From NCBI RefSeq assembly GCF_900114215.1, contig NZ_FOSG01000020.1, forward strand, positions 50,261 through 114,260: 64,000 nt of DNA, in the 5' to 3' direction. A program made the translations under genes and the position numbers. Each line of letters opens with the position of its first letter. Positions within the stretch are counted from its first letter, which is position 1. Positions 40,490 to 48,782 of this stretch are shown here, one piece after another. The notes beneath the pieces were generated by a model. It saw only the letters and a program-made list of their open reading frames with translations, had not been told where the DNA came from and ran no database searches. The DNA comes from Streptomyces mangrovi. GTDB taxonomy: Bacteria; Actinomycetota; Actinomycetes; Streptomycetales; Streptomycetaceae.

Positions 40490-43276
40490 ATGGGTCTGGA
40501 TCGGGAGGCCCCCCGTCCGGCGCTGGTCGGGCGCGGCGATCTGCTGGACCACCTGGAGCGGACCCTGCGCGACCACGGCAGGGTCGCCCTCACCGGCCCG
40601 CCGGGCATCGGCAAGACGGCCCTGGTCGCCGCCGTGGCCAGGCCTCGGGAACGCCGGGCGCGGGGAGAGACCGTCCTGTGGCTGGCCCCGGAGGAGGAGG
40701 ACCGGGACATCCCCGGCGCCGGCGCGGCCGGACTGCTGGACGACATGCCCGAGGAGGTTCTGCGACAACTGCCCCGGCCGCAGCGCGCGGCCGTCGCCGT
40801 GGCCCGCCGCGAGACGGAGGCGCCCGCCGCCGGACAGGACCGCGTCGCCCTGCGGCTGGCCGTGGCCCAGGCACTGCGCCTGATCGCCGCCGGGGGGCCG
40901 GTGCTGCTGGTGGTGGACAACGCCCAGTGGCTGGACCCCGACAGCTCCGCCCTGCTCCGCTTCGCCCTGCACAAGGCGCCGCCCGCGGTACGGGCCCTGG
41001 TGGCGGAGCGGCAGCACACCAGCCCGCTGCACGCGGAGACCCTCTTCGGCCACACCGGCCCCCGCGTCGTCCACGTCCCGCCGCTGGGCGCCGACCACAT
41101 CGCCGCGCTGCTGGCCGACCACGAACTCCCCGCCCGGCTGGCCGGCCGCATCCACCGGGCCGGCGGCGGCAACCCCAGGCTCGCCCTGGCCATCGGCCGC
41201 TCCCTGGCGGGCACCCGCACCTTCGTCCACCACGCCGACGAACTGCCGCCGGGCGGCGAGGCCCGCGCCGCCGCCCGCCGCATGCTGGCCGAGGTGCCGG
41301 CCGAGGCGCACCCCACCCTGCTGCTCGCCGCGCTGGCCACCGGACCGACCACGACCGTGCTGCGCAGGGCGGGCCGGACCTCGGCCGAGGCGGACCTCGC
41401 GGCCGCCGAGCGGGCCGGGCTGGTCACCGTCGGCGAGGACGGAGCGGTCGCCTTCACCGCCGAAGTGGTGCCCGCGACCCTGGCCGCCGAGGCGGACTGG
41501 GACGAGCGGGCCGCCTGCCACGCGGCCCTGGCCGAAGCCGTGGGAGACCCCGTGCAGGCCGTACGCCACCGGGCCCTGGCCTCCGATCCCCGCGACGCCG
41601 GCGCGGAGATCGCCGGGGAACTCGACCGGGCCCTGGAAGCCTGCCGCCGCCGGGGGGACCGGGCCCTGGCCGCCGAACTCGGCCTGCTCGCCGCCGAACG
41701 CACCCCCGCCGGGCACCCGGAGGAGGAGGTGGCGCGGCTGCTGGGGGCCGCCGCCGACGCGGCCGGCGCCGCCCGGCCCGACCTGTCCAGGCGGGCCGCC
41801 GACGCCATCCTCGCCCGCGACGTGCCGCCCGCCGCCCGGCTGAGCGCCCGGCTCGCCATCCTGGACACCGCGTTCCAGGGCCTCACCGACCTGGACGAGA
41901 CCTTCTCCCACGCCCTGGCCGACGCCGGCGACGACCCGTCGATGCGCGCGGCCGTGCTGGTCCGGCTGGTGTGGAAGCAGCAACTGGCCGACGGCGACAG
42001 CGCCGCGGCCCGCGCCACCGCCGAGGAGGCGTACCGTCTGGCCCTGGCCGCCGGGGACCGGGGGACCGCCGTACTGGCGGCCACCGCCCGCGCCCGCATC
42101 AGCCGTGCCCTGGGCGAGCCCGAGGCCGAGGCGCACACCGAGGAGGCCCTGACCGTGTGGCGGGAGGGGCTCCCACCCGCGCTGCGCAACGGGCCGCGGC
42201 TGCTCGCCTGCCGCCACGCCCTGTTCGACGACCGGCTCACCGAGGCGCGCGAGGGACTGCTCGCCCTGCTGCCCGAACTCGAACGGCTGGGAACCACCGA
42301 GGACCTGGTGGTGGCGCTGCGCTCGCTGGCCGAGGTCGAGGCCCGCCAGGGACAGTGCGCCGCGGCCCTCGCCCACGCCCGCCGCGCGGTGTCCATCGCG
42401 CTGGAGGCCGGCTTCTCCCCGGGGCCGCTGTGGTACAGCGCGGCGCTGGCCGAGACCGCCGGCGGCAGCTTCCGGCGCGCGGCCGACTACGCCCGCCGCA
42501 GCCTGCGCGCCTCCCAGGAGGAGGGCGACCAGGTCTTCGTGCACTGCTCCCTGTACGCGCTGGGGCGCGTACAGCTCGCCATGGGCGAGACCGCCCTGGC
42601 CCTGGAGACGCTCGGCGGCATCCGCGACCTGCCGATCACCGCCCTGGCCACCGACCCGTCCGTCCTGCGCTGGCACGAGGAGCTGGCCGAGGCGTACGTG
42701 GCCGGCGGGGAGCCGGAGAGGGCCGCCGACCTGCTGGCGGAGGTCACCCCGGTGGCGCGGCGGCTGGGGCGCACCACCGTGCTGACGGCGCTGGACCGGG
42801 TCCGCGGCCAGTACCTGGCGGCCACCGGCGATCCGGACGCGGGGGCGGAGCTGCTGCGGGAGACCGCCGACCGCTTCACCGCGCACGGGCTGCCCATCGA
42901 GGCCGGACGCACCCTGCTGGCGCTGGCGCGCACCGAGCGGCGCCGCAGGCGCCGGGCGGCCGCGCAGGCCGTACTGCGCGAGGCGGCCGGGGTGTTCGAC
43001 CGTGCCGGGGCCCGGCCCTGGGCGCGGCTGGCCGGCGGCGCCCCGCCGCGCGGCGGGGCCGAACCGTTCCCCGGCGGGCCGGCCGGGTTCACCGAGCGGC
43101 TCACCGAGGCGGAGCGGCGCCTGGCCCTGCTCGTCGGGCAGGGGGCGAGCAACCAGGAGGCGGCGGCCAGGCTCTTCCTCAGCGTCAAGACCGTCGAGGC
43201 CCGGCTGACCCGCATCTACCGCAAGCTCGGCGTCCGCGGCCGGGCGCAGCTCGCCGTGGTGGTGCGCGACGACTGA
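40490..43276 (+). CDS. Large ATP-binding LuxR-family (LAL) transcriptional regulator
   Basis: This is a 928-residue product. The N-terminal AAA region has LVGRGDLLDHLE, Walker A TGPPGIGKTAL (36-45) and Walker B GGPVLLVVDNAQWLDPDS. A long TPR-like middle is followed by a C-terminal LuxR helix-turn-helix (TEAERRLALLVGQGASNQEAAARLFLSVKTVEARLTRIYRKLGV). GGAGG precedes ATG. LAL proteins commonly act as pathway-specific activators at the edge of polyketide clusters. It is a plausible activator of the cluster that follows. Confidence 0.93.
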   Translation: MGLDREAPRPALVGRGDLLDHLERTLRDHGRVALTGPPGIGKTALVAAVARPRERRARGETVLWLAPEEEDRDIPGAGAAGLLDDMPEEVLRQLPRPQRAAVAVARRETEAPAAGQDRVALRLAVAQALRLIAAGGPVLLVVDNAQWLDPDSSALLRFALHKAPPAVRALVAERQHTSPLHAETLFGHTGPRVVHVPPLGADHIAALLADHELPARLAGRIHRAGGGNPRLALAIGRSLAGTRTFVHHADELPPGGEARAAARRMLAEVPAEAHPTLLLAALATGPTTTVLRRAGRTSAEADLAAAERAGLVTVGEDGAVAFTAEVVPATLAAEADWDERAACHAALAEAVGDPVQAVRHRALASDPRDAGAEIAGELDRALEACRRRGDRALAAELGLLAAERTPAGHPEEEVARLLGAAADAAGAARPDLSRRAADAILARDVPPAARLSARLAILDTAFQGLTDLDETFSHALADAGDDPSMRAAVLVRLVWKQQLADGDSAAARATAEEAYRLALAAGDRGTAVLAATARARISRALGEPEAEAHTEEALTVWREGLPPALRNGPRLLACRHALFDDRLTEAREGLLALLPELERLGTTEDLVVALRSLAEVEARQGQCAAALAHARRAVSIALEAGFSPGPLWYSAALAETAGGSFRRAADYARRSLRASQEEGDQVFVHCSLYALGRVQLAMGETALALETLGGIRDLPITALATDPSVLRWHEELAEAYVAGGEPERAADLLAEVTPVARRLGRTTVLTALDRVRGQYLAATGDPDAGAELLRETADRFTAHGLPIEAGRTLLALARTERRRRRRAAAQAVLREAAGVFDRAGARPWARLAGGAPPRGGAEPFPGGPAGFTERLTEAERRLALLVGQGASNQEAAARLFLSVKTVEARLTRIYRKLGVRGRAQLAVVVRDD

Positions 43277-43376
43277 CCGGCGCGGCCCCCCGGTTTCCGC
43301 CCGGCCCGTGTGAGCCGCTCCGTACGAGCCGGTCTCCAGCGGTGCTGAAGCCGGGCGCGGCAGCGTGGTGGCGATC

Positions 43377-43399
43377 GCGCCGCCGGCCTTCGGCGGCGC
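43377..43399 (+). terminator. Hairpin between the LAL and SnoaL-like genes
   Basis: A 9-bp perfect stem gcgccgccg/cggcggcgc has a 5-nt loop. It may end the LAL transcript or form part of the leader of the next gene, which starts 25 bases later. Confidence 0.5.
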
Positions 43400-43423
43400 A
43401 GGCCGTCATCGAAGGGAGTCGCC

Positions 43424-43882
43424 GTGTCTCAGGCGGTCCAGGCAGTCAGGAGCAAGGTCACCGGGGACCTCTACGCGGAGGTGCAGACGTTCTACGCGCG
43501 GCAGATGCGCCGCGTGGACGCCCTGGACATCGAGGGTTTCGCGGACACCTTCACCGACGACGGCGTGGTGGTGCACGCCAACGGCGAGCGGGCGCAGGGC
43601 CGGGAGCGGATGGTCGCGGGCATGCGGGCGAACCTGCCGCGCTACCGGGACATCGCCGTCCGGCACTGGTTCGACCACCTGCTGATCGAGACCGACCCCG
43701 CGGACGAGGACACCCTGCGGGTGTCGTACTACACGCTCGTCACCCAGACCGACCGGGAGGGGAAGGTCTCCTTCCAGCCGACCTTCACCGTCGACGACGT
43801 GCTGGTGCGGCGCGACGGCGAACTGCTCACGCGGTCGCGGGTCATCCACCGCGACACCCCCGTGGAGCTCCCCGCCTCCTGA
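43424..43882 (+). CDS. SnoaL/NTF2-like protein (ActVIA-type) of the polyketide cluster
   Basis: This is a 152-residue product starting at GTG 43424 with GAAGGGAG before it. The cone-shaped NTF2 fold is indicated by VQTFYARQMRRVDALDIEGFADTFTDDGVVVHANG and ERMVAGMRANLPRYRDIAVRHWFDHLLI. Relatives in aromatic polyketide clusters act as cyclases, hydroxylases or dehydratases (SnoaL, ActVI-ORFA). The exact step is unknown. It is the leftmost clear biosynthetic gene. Confidence 0.82.
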   Translation: MSQAVQAVRSKVTGDLYAEVQTFYARQMRRVDALDIEGFADTFTDDGVVVHANGERAQGRERMVAGMRANLPRYRDIAVRHWFDHLLIETDPADEDTLRVSYYTLVTQTDREGKVSFQPTFTVDDVLVRRDGELLTRSRVIHRDTPVELPAS

Positions 43883-43915
43883 GGCGCCCCGGTCCGCGCG
43901 GCGCGCGGTACGGCA

Positions 43916-43975
43916 CACGGCACCACGGCGGTGGCCCCCCGAATCCCATCGGGGGGCCACCGCCGTGGTGCCGTG
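43916..43975. terminator. 27-bp perfect hairpin between convergent transcripts
   Basis: The arms 43916-43942 and 43949-43975 pair without a mismatch around a 6-nt loop. It separates the SnoaL-like gene (+) from the 42-aa peptide gene (-). Confidence 0.88.
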
Positions 43976-44039
43976 CGGCGCCCGCACCGCCGCCGCTCGC
44001 GCACCCTTTCGTTTTCGTTCCGGGGCTCCGCGGGGCCCG

Positions 44040-44168
44040 TCAGTCGATGCCCCGCCAGATGTGCGGCTCGGATGCGTCCTCCTCCTCTCCGGCCAGCAGG
44101 GGAACGGGGATGTCCCAGAAGTCGTGGTTCAGGGGCTCACGCTCCGGCGCATCGGTGATCATCCTCAT
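44040..44168 (-). CDS. 42-aa acidic peptide downstream of the MBL gene
   Basis: ATG 44168 follows GGGGAGGAG directly, and third positions are strongly G/C, so translation is likely. The product starts MRMITDAPEREPLNHDFWDI and contains a GEEEDASEP acidic run and HIWRGID at the end. It is the last gene of the - strand run, 29 bases after the metallo-hydrolase stop. No family is recognised. It could be a small accessory subunit or a precursor peptide. Confidence 0.6.
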   Translation of the reverse strand: MRMITDAPEREPLNHDFWDIPVPLLAGEEEDASEPHIWRGID

Positions 44169-44197
44169 CTCCTCCCCACCGGATCCGGCACGCCGCC

Positions 44198-45187
44198 TCA
44201 GGCGTGGCAGTCCGGCAGTCCTCCGTGGTACGCGACCATCTCCCCGAAGGGGCCGGCCACGTCCATCCGCGCCCCCGGCGGCAGCCCCTCCAGCTCCGCG
44301 CGGGCGCGGTGCAGATTCCCGACCAGGCGCTCGGGGTCGAGCAGTGGGGCGAAGCCGCCCAGGTCCGCGCGGCGCGCCGCCTCCAGCGGGGGGAGCCCGT
44401 CGCGCACGGACTCCTCCGCGATCCGCAGCAGCCATCGCAGATACGCCTCGGTGGCGTCCAGCAGCTCCGGTCCGCCCACCGGCCCGTGGCCGGGGACCAC
44501 CACGCGCGGGGCGAGGGCCCGCATCCGCTCCAGCGCCCGCAGCGAACCGGTCACCGAACCCATCAGCACGAACGGCGTCACCCCCGACCAGACCAGGTCG
44601 CCGGTGAACAGCACACCGCGCTCGGGCACCCACGCCACCGTGTCGTCGGCGGTGTGCGCGGGGCCCAGGTGCAGCAGCTCCACGCGCAGGCCCCCGGCGT
44701 GGAGGGTGAGCCCGTCGCGGAAGGTCAGCGTCGGCAGGGTCAGCGGGATCTCGCCCCACTCCACCCCCGGCCACAGCCCGCACAGCCCCAGCCCCGCCTC
44801 GGCGCTGTCGGCGCGGGTGCCCTCGTGCGCGACGACCACCGCCCTTGGTGTGAACAGGCTGTTGCCGAAGGTGTGGTCGCCGTGGAAGTGGGTGTTGACG
44901 ACGACGCCCGGTCCGCCCGGGGCGACCCGTTCCGCCTCCCGGCGCAGCAGCCGGGCGCGGGACTCGGTGGCCGCGGTGTCGATCAGGACGGGCGGACCCT
45001 CGCCGCCGGGCCGGCCCGTCACCAGGCCCGCGTTGTTCAGGCACCAGCCGCCCGGCGGCTGGACGAAGGCGTGGACACCGTCGGCGACCTCCTCCAAGGC
45101 GGGGGCGGCGGTGATCGGGGAGGCTGCGGTCGGGTGGGCGGTGATCGGGGAGGCGGTGCTCCCGATCGCCGCCGTGGGCGTGGCCAT
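44198..45187 (-). CDS. Metallo-beta-lactamase-fold hydrolase, possible ActIV-like cyclase/thioesterase
   Basis: This is a 329-residue product. After a TASPIT-type repeat-like N-terminus (about 1-30) comes EEVADGVHAFVQPPGGWCLNNAGLV. The zinc motif NTHFHGDHTFGN lies near residue 103, GPAHTADDTVAWVPERGVLFTGDLV provides the second His and the bridging Asp, and PGHGPVGG the last His. ActIV-type second-ring cyclases of aromatic polyketides have this fold, and the neighbours (ActIII-, ActVB- and ActVA5-like) support that reading. A general hydrolase cannot be excluded. Confidence 0.82.
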   Translation of the reverse strand: MATPTAAIGSTASPITAHPTAASPITAAPALEEVADGVHAFVQPPGGWCLNNAGLVTGRPGGEGPPVLIDTAATESRARLLRREAERVAPGGPGVVVNTHFHGDHTFGNSLFTPRAVVVAHEGTRADSAEAGLGLCGLWPGVEWGEIPLTLPTLTFRDGLTLHAGGLRVELLHLGPAHTADDTVAWVPERGVLFTGDLVWSGVTPFVLMGSVTGSLRALERMRALAPRVVVPGHGPVGGPELLDATEAYLRWLLRIAEESVRDGLPPLEAARRADLGGFAPLLDPERLVGNLHRARAELEGLPPGARMDVAGPFGEMVAYHGGLPDCHA

Positions 45188-45229
45188 CGGTTCTCCGTCC
45201 GTGTGTCGAGGGGGCGTGTGCCGGGGCGC

Positions 45230-45748
45230 TCAGCGGAGCGAGGCGTACCGGCCCCGGTGGAACAGCAGGGGGCGGGCGCCGGGCTCGGAGCTCAGCGCCA
45301 CCACCTGCCCGACGAGCAGCACATGGTCGCCCGCCTCGTGCTCGGCGTGCAGCAGGCACTCGAAGGAGGCCGACGCCGAGGGGACGACAGCGTTGCCCGT
45401 GATCCCCTCCACCGCGCCGATGCGCCGCATGGCCTCCTCGCCCACGGGCCGGTCCGGCCGGGCGAACTCCCCCGAGAGCAGCCGGTGTTCCTCGGCCAGT
45501 ACGTTCACGGCGAAGCCGCCGCCGGCCGCCACCCGCGGCCGCATCCTGCCGTCCCGCTTCACCGAGACCAGCAGCAGCATCGGGTCGAGGGACACGGAGG
45601 TCAGGCTGTTGAGGGTCATCACGGAGAGGGTGTCCCCGCTGCCCTGGGTCAGCAGCGTGACGCCGGTGGGGAAGCACCCCATCGCCGTGCGGAAGGAGCT
45701 GATGTCGGGCTCGGGCCCGGCAAGCAGTGTGGTGCCCGTGTCGGTCAT
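45230..45748 (-). CDS. Flavin reductase of a two-component monooxygenase (ActVB-like)
   Basis: This 172-residue protein has the flavin-reductase fold: FRTAMGCFPTGVTLLT, VMTLNSLTSVSLDPMLLLVSV, GGGFAVNVLAEEHRLLSGEFA and DHVLLVGQVVALS. It would supply reduced FMN/FAD from NAD(P)H to the ActVA-ORF5-like oxygenase encoded at 47489-48667. It lies between the MBL and ketoreductase genes on the same strand. Confidence 0.92.
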   Translation of the reverse strand: MTDTGTTLLAGPEPDISSFRTAMGCFPTGVTLLTQGSGDTLSVMTLNSLTSVSLDPMLLLVSVKRDGRMRPRVAAGGGFAVNVLAEEHRLLSGEFARPDRPVGEEAMRRIGAVEGITGNAVVPSASASFECLLHAEHEAGDHVLLVGQVVALSSEPGARPLLFHRGRYASLR

Positions 45749-45855
45749 GGTCCCGGCTCCGTCTCTGCGCGCCCGTCCCCGGTCCGCGCTGTCGTTGGCT
45801 GGTGGGGCCGCCGGCCGGTCGTCGGCCGGCCGGCTGGTCGCGGCGGGTGGGCGGG

Positions 45856-46653
45856 TCAGTAGTTGCCGAGACCGCCGCAGACGTTGAGCGCCTGCGCGGT
45901 GATGGAGGCGGCGATGTCGGAGGCCAGGTAGCCGACCAGGCCGGCGACCTCCTCCGGGGTGGAGTAGCGGCCCAGCGGGATCTTCGCCTGGAACTTCTCC
46001 AGGACGTCCTCCTCCGTCACGCCCCAGTGGCCCGCGTAGCCCTGGCGCACGCGCTGGGCCATGGGGGTCTCGACGTAGCCGGGGCAGACGGCGTTCACGG
46101 TGATGCCGGTCTTCGCCAGCTCCTTGCCGGCGGCCTTGGTGAAGCCGATGACCCCGTGCTTGGAGGCGGAGTACGGCGCGGCGAGCTCCACGCCCTGCTT
46201 GCCTCCGGTGGAGGCGATGTTGATGATCCGGCCCCAGTCCCCCTCGCGCATCCGGCCGGTGCTCAGCACCTCGCGGGTGACGCGGAAGGTGCCGTTGAGA
46301 TTGGTGTCGATCACGTCCAGCCAGAGGTCGTCGGGCATCTCGGCGGTGACGCCGCCGCCGCCCCGGCCGGCGTTGTTGACCAGGATGTCGACACGGCCGT
46401 ACTCGGCCACCGCCGCGGTCACCGCCTGGCGCACCTGCTCGGTCGAGGAGACGTCGCAGACCGTGCCGGACACCTCCAGACCCTCCGCGCGCAGCCGCTT
46501 CACCACGGCCTTCACGCTCTCCTCGGCACGCGCCACGCCGAACACCGCGACGCCCTGCCGGGCCAGCAGCTCGGTCACGGCGAGTCCGATGCCGCTGGTG
46601 GCGCCGGTGACGAAAGCGACCCGGCGTCCCGTGCCTGTCCCCGCGTCTGTCAT
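45856..46653 (-). CDS. Type II PKS C9 ketoreductase (ActIII-like SDR)
   Basis: This 265-residue protein starts at ATG 46653 after GGGAGAG. It is very close to ActIII: TGATSGIGL cofactor loop, LVNNAGRGGGGVTAEMPDDLWLDV (the PGG-like groove), NIASTGGKQGVELAAPYSASKHGV with the Ser-Tyr-Lys triad, TVNAVCPGYVETPMA, and the diagnostic end ALNVCGGLGNY. It reduces the C9 carbonyl of the nascent aromatic polyketide with NADPH. It proves that the cluster makes a reduced type II polyketide. Confidence 0.96.
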   Translation of the reverse strand: MTDAGTGTGRRVAFVTGATSGIGLAVTELLARQGVAVFGVARAEESVKAVVKRLRAEGLEVSGTVCDVSSTEQVRQAVTAAVAEYGRVDILVNNAGRGGGGVTAEMPDDLWLDVIDTNLNGTFRVTREVLSTGRMREGDWGRIINIASTGGKQGVELAAPYSASKHGVIGFTKAAGKELAKTGITVNAVCPGYVETPMAQRVRQGYAGHWGVTEEDVLEKFQAKIPLGRYSTPEEVAGLVGYLASDIAASITAQALNVCGGLGNY

Positions 46654-46760
46654 CGTGCTCTCCCGTATCCGTAGGGGCTTGGGTGACGACGACCGTGACC
46701 GGCGCACCTTGCGGGTCTCTCGACTCCTCCTGGAGACCTCCCGGGAGGGAAGGGTTCCAG

Positions 46761-46787
46761 CGGTGCTCGACACCCGGTCGAGCACCG
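46761..46787. promoter_or_regulatory. Inverted repeat containing a SARP-like pair of heptamers
   Basis: CGGTGCTCGAC (46761-46771) and GTCGAGCACCG (46777-46787) are exact inverted arms with a 5-bp gap. The same sequence contains TCGACAC and TCGAGCA 11 bp apart, the spacing used by SARP activators such as ActII-ORF4. It lies in the 210-base divergent gap between the ketoreductase and SRPBCC genes. Confidence 0.55.
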
Positions 46788-46863
46788 CCCGTGAGGGTGG
46801 GCCCGTCCGTTGTGCGCGACCAGGCGCCACCCCAGGCGCCGTCCCAGGAGCGAGGAGGAGCCC

Positions 46864-47331
46864 ATGCCCGAGCAGACGATCCCGGACGTGCGGAAGTCGG
46901 TGACCGTGGCGGCCACGGCCGAGGAGAGCTTCAAGGTCTTCACCGGGCGCCCCGCCGACTGGTGGCCCCCGTCCCACGTCCTGCTGAAGAAGGAGCGCGC
47001 CGGCCTCGCCTTCGAGCCGCGCGTCGGCGGCCGCTACTACGAGTGGGACGTGGAGGGCAACGAGATCGCCTGGGGCCGCGTCCTGGAGTGGGACCCGCCG
47101 CGTCGGCTGGTGATGACCTGGCGGATCGACGGCAACTGGCAGTCCATCACCGACGACGAGCGCGCCAGCGAGATCGAGGTCGACTTCACGCCGGTCGACG
47201 CGGGCACCACGAAGGTGGAGCTGGCCCATGTGAAGCTGCACAAGCACGGCGAGGGCGCGCGGCGCATCTTCCAGGCGCTGGACGGCCCGAGCCCGGGCGA
47301 GACCCTGGAGCGCTTCGGAAAGCTGTTCTGA
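46864..47331 (+). CDS. SRPBCC/AHSA1-like START-fold protein
   Basis: This is a 155-residue product starting at ATG 46864 after GAGGAGGAG. AHSA1/Bet v 1-like traits are VTVAATAEESFKVFTGRPADWW, GGRYYEWDVEGNEIAWGRVLEWDPPRRLVMTW and VDAGTTKVELAHVKL. It has a hydrophobic pocket fold. It differs from the usual didomain aromatase/cyclases, so its role in the pathway (ligand binding or cyclisation help) is open. Confidence 0.85.
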   Translation: MPEQTIPDVRKSVTVAATAEESFKVFTGRPADWWPPSHVLLKKERAGLAFEPRVGGRYYEWDVEGNEIAWGRVLEWDPPRRLVMTWRIDGNWQSITDDERASEIEVDFTPVDAGTTKVELAHVKLHKHGEGARRIFQALDGPSPGETLERFGKLF

Positions 47332-47488
47332 CCGCGGGTTCCGGGCGCTCCGGGCGCGCCCGTCCGGCGGTGACGGGCGGTGCGCGCCGGGCCCGGGCCG
47401 GGGTCCAGTGACGGTGCAGCGGCCTTCGAGGCGGGGTGCGCAAGCTGGCCCGGCCAACGAAGGCCCTTCACCACAGGAGGTCACCAGG

Positions 47489-48667
47489 ATGCCTGCCGAC
47501 ACACTGCCGGACACCCTGCCGGACGTAACGCCGGACGCACTGTCGGACGTACCGCCGGACACACTGTCGGACGCCGGACTGGCGGTGGCCGCGGAGAAGC
47601 TGCGGATCCTCGCGGCCCGGGACGCGGCCGTGGCCGACACCTCCCGTGCGCTGACGCCCGAGGTCGTGGCGGCGCTGCGGGAGTCCGGCTTCGCCCGCCA
47701 CTTCGTGTCCTCCCGGTGGGGCGGCTCCGAGGGGTCGTTCGCCGAGCTGACCCGTGCCGTGATGACGGTCGGCGAGGGGTGCGCGGCCACCGCCTGGTGC
47801 GCCTCGCTGAGCGCCTACTCGGCCCGCTTCGCCTCGCACCTGCCCGAGGAGGGCCACCGCGCCCTGTGGGGCGCCACGCCCGACACCGTCATCGCCACCG
47901 CCCTGATGCCGGCCGGCCGGGCCACCCCCACCGAGGGCGGCTGGCGGCTGGGCGGCCGGTGGAGCTACGTCAGCGGAGTCGACTTCGCCGACTGGGCGCT
48001 GGTGTGCGCCGCGGTGGCCGGCGGCGAGGGCCCGCCGAGGATGCGCTTCTTCGCGCTGCCCGCCGGTGACTACACGGTCGTGGAGAGCTGGGACAGCGTC
48101 GGGATGCGGGCCACCGGCAGCCACACCGTGGTGGTCGAGGACGCGTTCGTGCCCGCGCACCTGTCCTTCGACCGCACCGACATGCTCACCGGCCGCAACG
48201 CCGGCTCGCACCTGCCCTCCCACAACGTGCCCTTCCAGGCGGTGGGCGGTCTGACGTTCATCGCCCCCGTGGTCGGGGCGGCGGCCGGGGCGCTGGAGGC
48301 GTGCGCGGCGACCGTCACCGGGCGCCGGCGCAACCCGTCCAATGAGATCAAGGTGGTGCGCGCCTCCGGCCGCATCGACGCCGCCCGGCACCTGGTGGAG
48401 CAGAACGCCGAGGTCATCGACGAGCGGGCGTTCACCCCCGCGCTGATGGCCCGCAACGAGCGGAACGCCACGTTCGCCGCGGAGATCGTCAACGAGGCCG
48501 TCACCCTGCTGATCCGCGCCGCCGGCACCGGCGGACTGGACGAGGGCCGCCCGCTGCAGCGGTTCTGGCGGGACATCACCTCGGCGACCAGCCATGTCGC
48601 GCTCCAGTACGACACCGCCGCCCGCAAGAACTACTCGGCCGTCCTGCTCGGCCCCGAGGAGGAGTGA
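47489..48667 (+). CDS. Flavin-dependent monooxygenase, ActVA-ORF5/HpaB-like (acyl-CoA dehydrogenase fold)
   Basis: This is a 392-residue product starting at ATG 47489 after AGGAGG. The start of the acyl-CoA dehydrogenase fold is ALTPEVVAALRESGFARHFV. FVSSRWGGSEGSF, SYVSGVDFADWALV, DSVGMRATGSHTVVVEDAFVP and the C-terminal helical bundle with FWRDITSATSHVALQYD follow. It oxidises aromatic rings using reduced flavin from the ActVB-like reductase. The first 30 residues hold tandem (T/A)LxDVxPD-like units of unknown use. Confidence 0.92.
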   Translation: MPADTLPDTLPDVTPDALSDVPPDTLSDAGLAVAAEKLRILAARDAAVADTSRALTPEVVAALRESGFARHFVSSRWGGSEGSFAELTRAVMTVGEGCAATAWCASLSAYSARFASHLPEEGHRALWGATPDTVIATALMPAGRATPTEGGWRLGGRWSYVSGVDFADWALVCAAVAGGEGPPRMRFFALPAGDYTVVESWDSVGMRATGSHTVVVEDAFVPAHLSFDRTDMLTGRNAGSHLPSHNVPFQAVGGLTFIAPVVGAAAGALEACAATVTGRRRNPSNEIKVVRASGRIDAARHLVEQNAEVIDERAFTPALMARNERNATFAAEIVNEAVTLLIRAAGTGGLDEGRPLQRFWRDITSATSHVALQYDTAARKNYSAVLLGPEEE

Positions 48668-48782
48668 GACGGGCGGGGCCCGTGCGGGGGCGGAGCCTCC
48701 GCGGCCCCGCCGTCGCGCGCTCCGCCACACCCGCCCGCGCCCGCCGGCGCGGTCTCCCGCCCGCTCCCACGGAGGTGCCACC

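Noticed and set aside
44204..45862. 552-residue + frame over the MBL and flavin reductase genes
   Set aside because: The - strand proteins carry complete catalytic motifs. This frame is biased low-complexity sequence.
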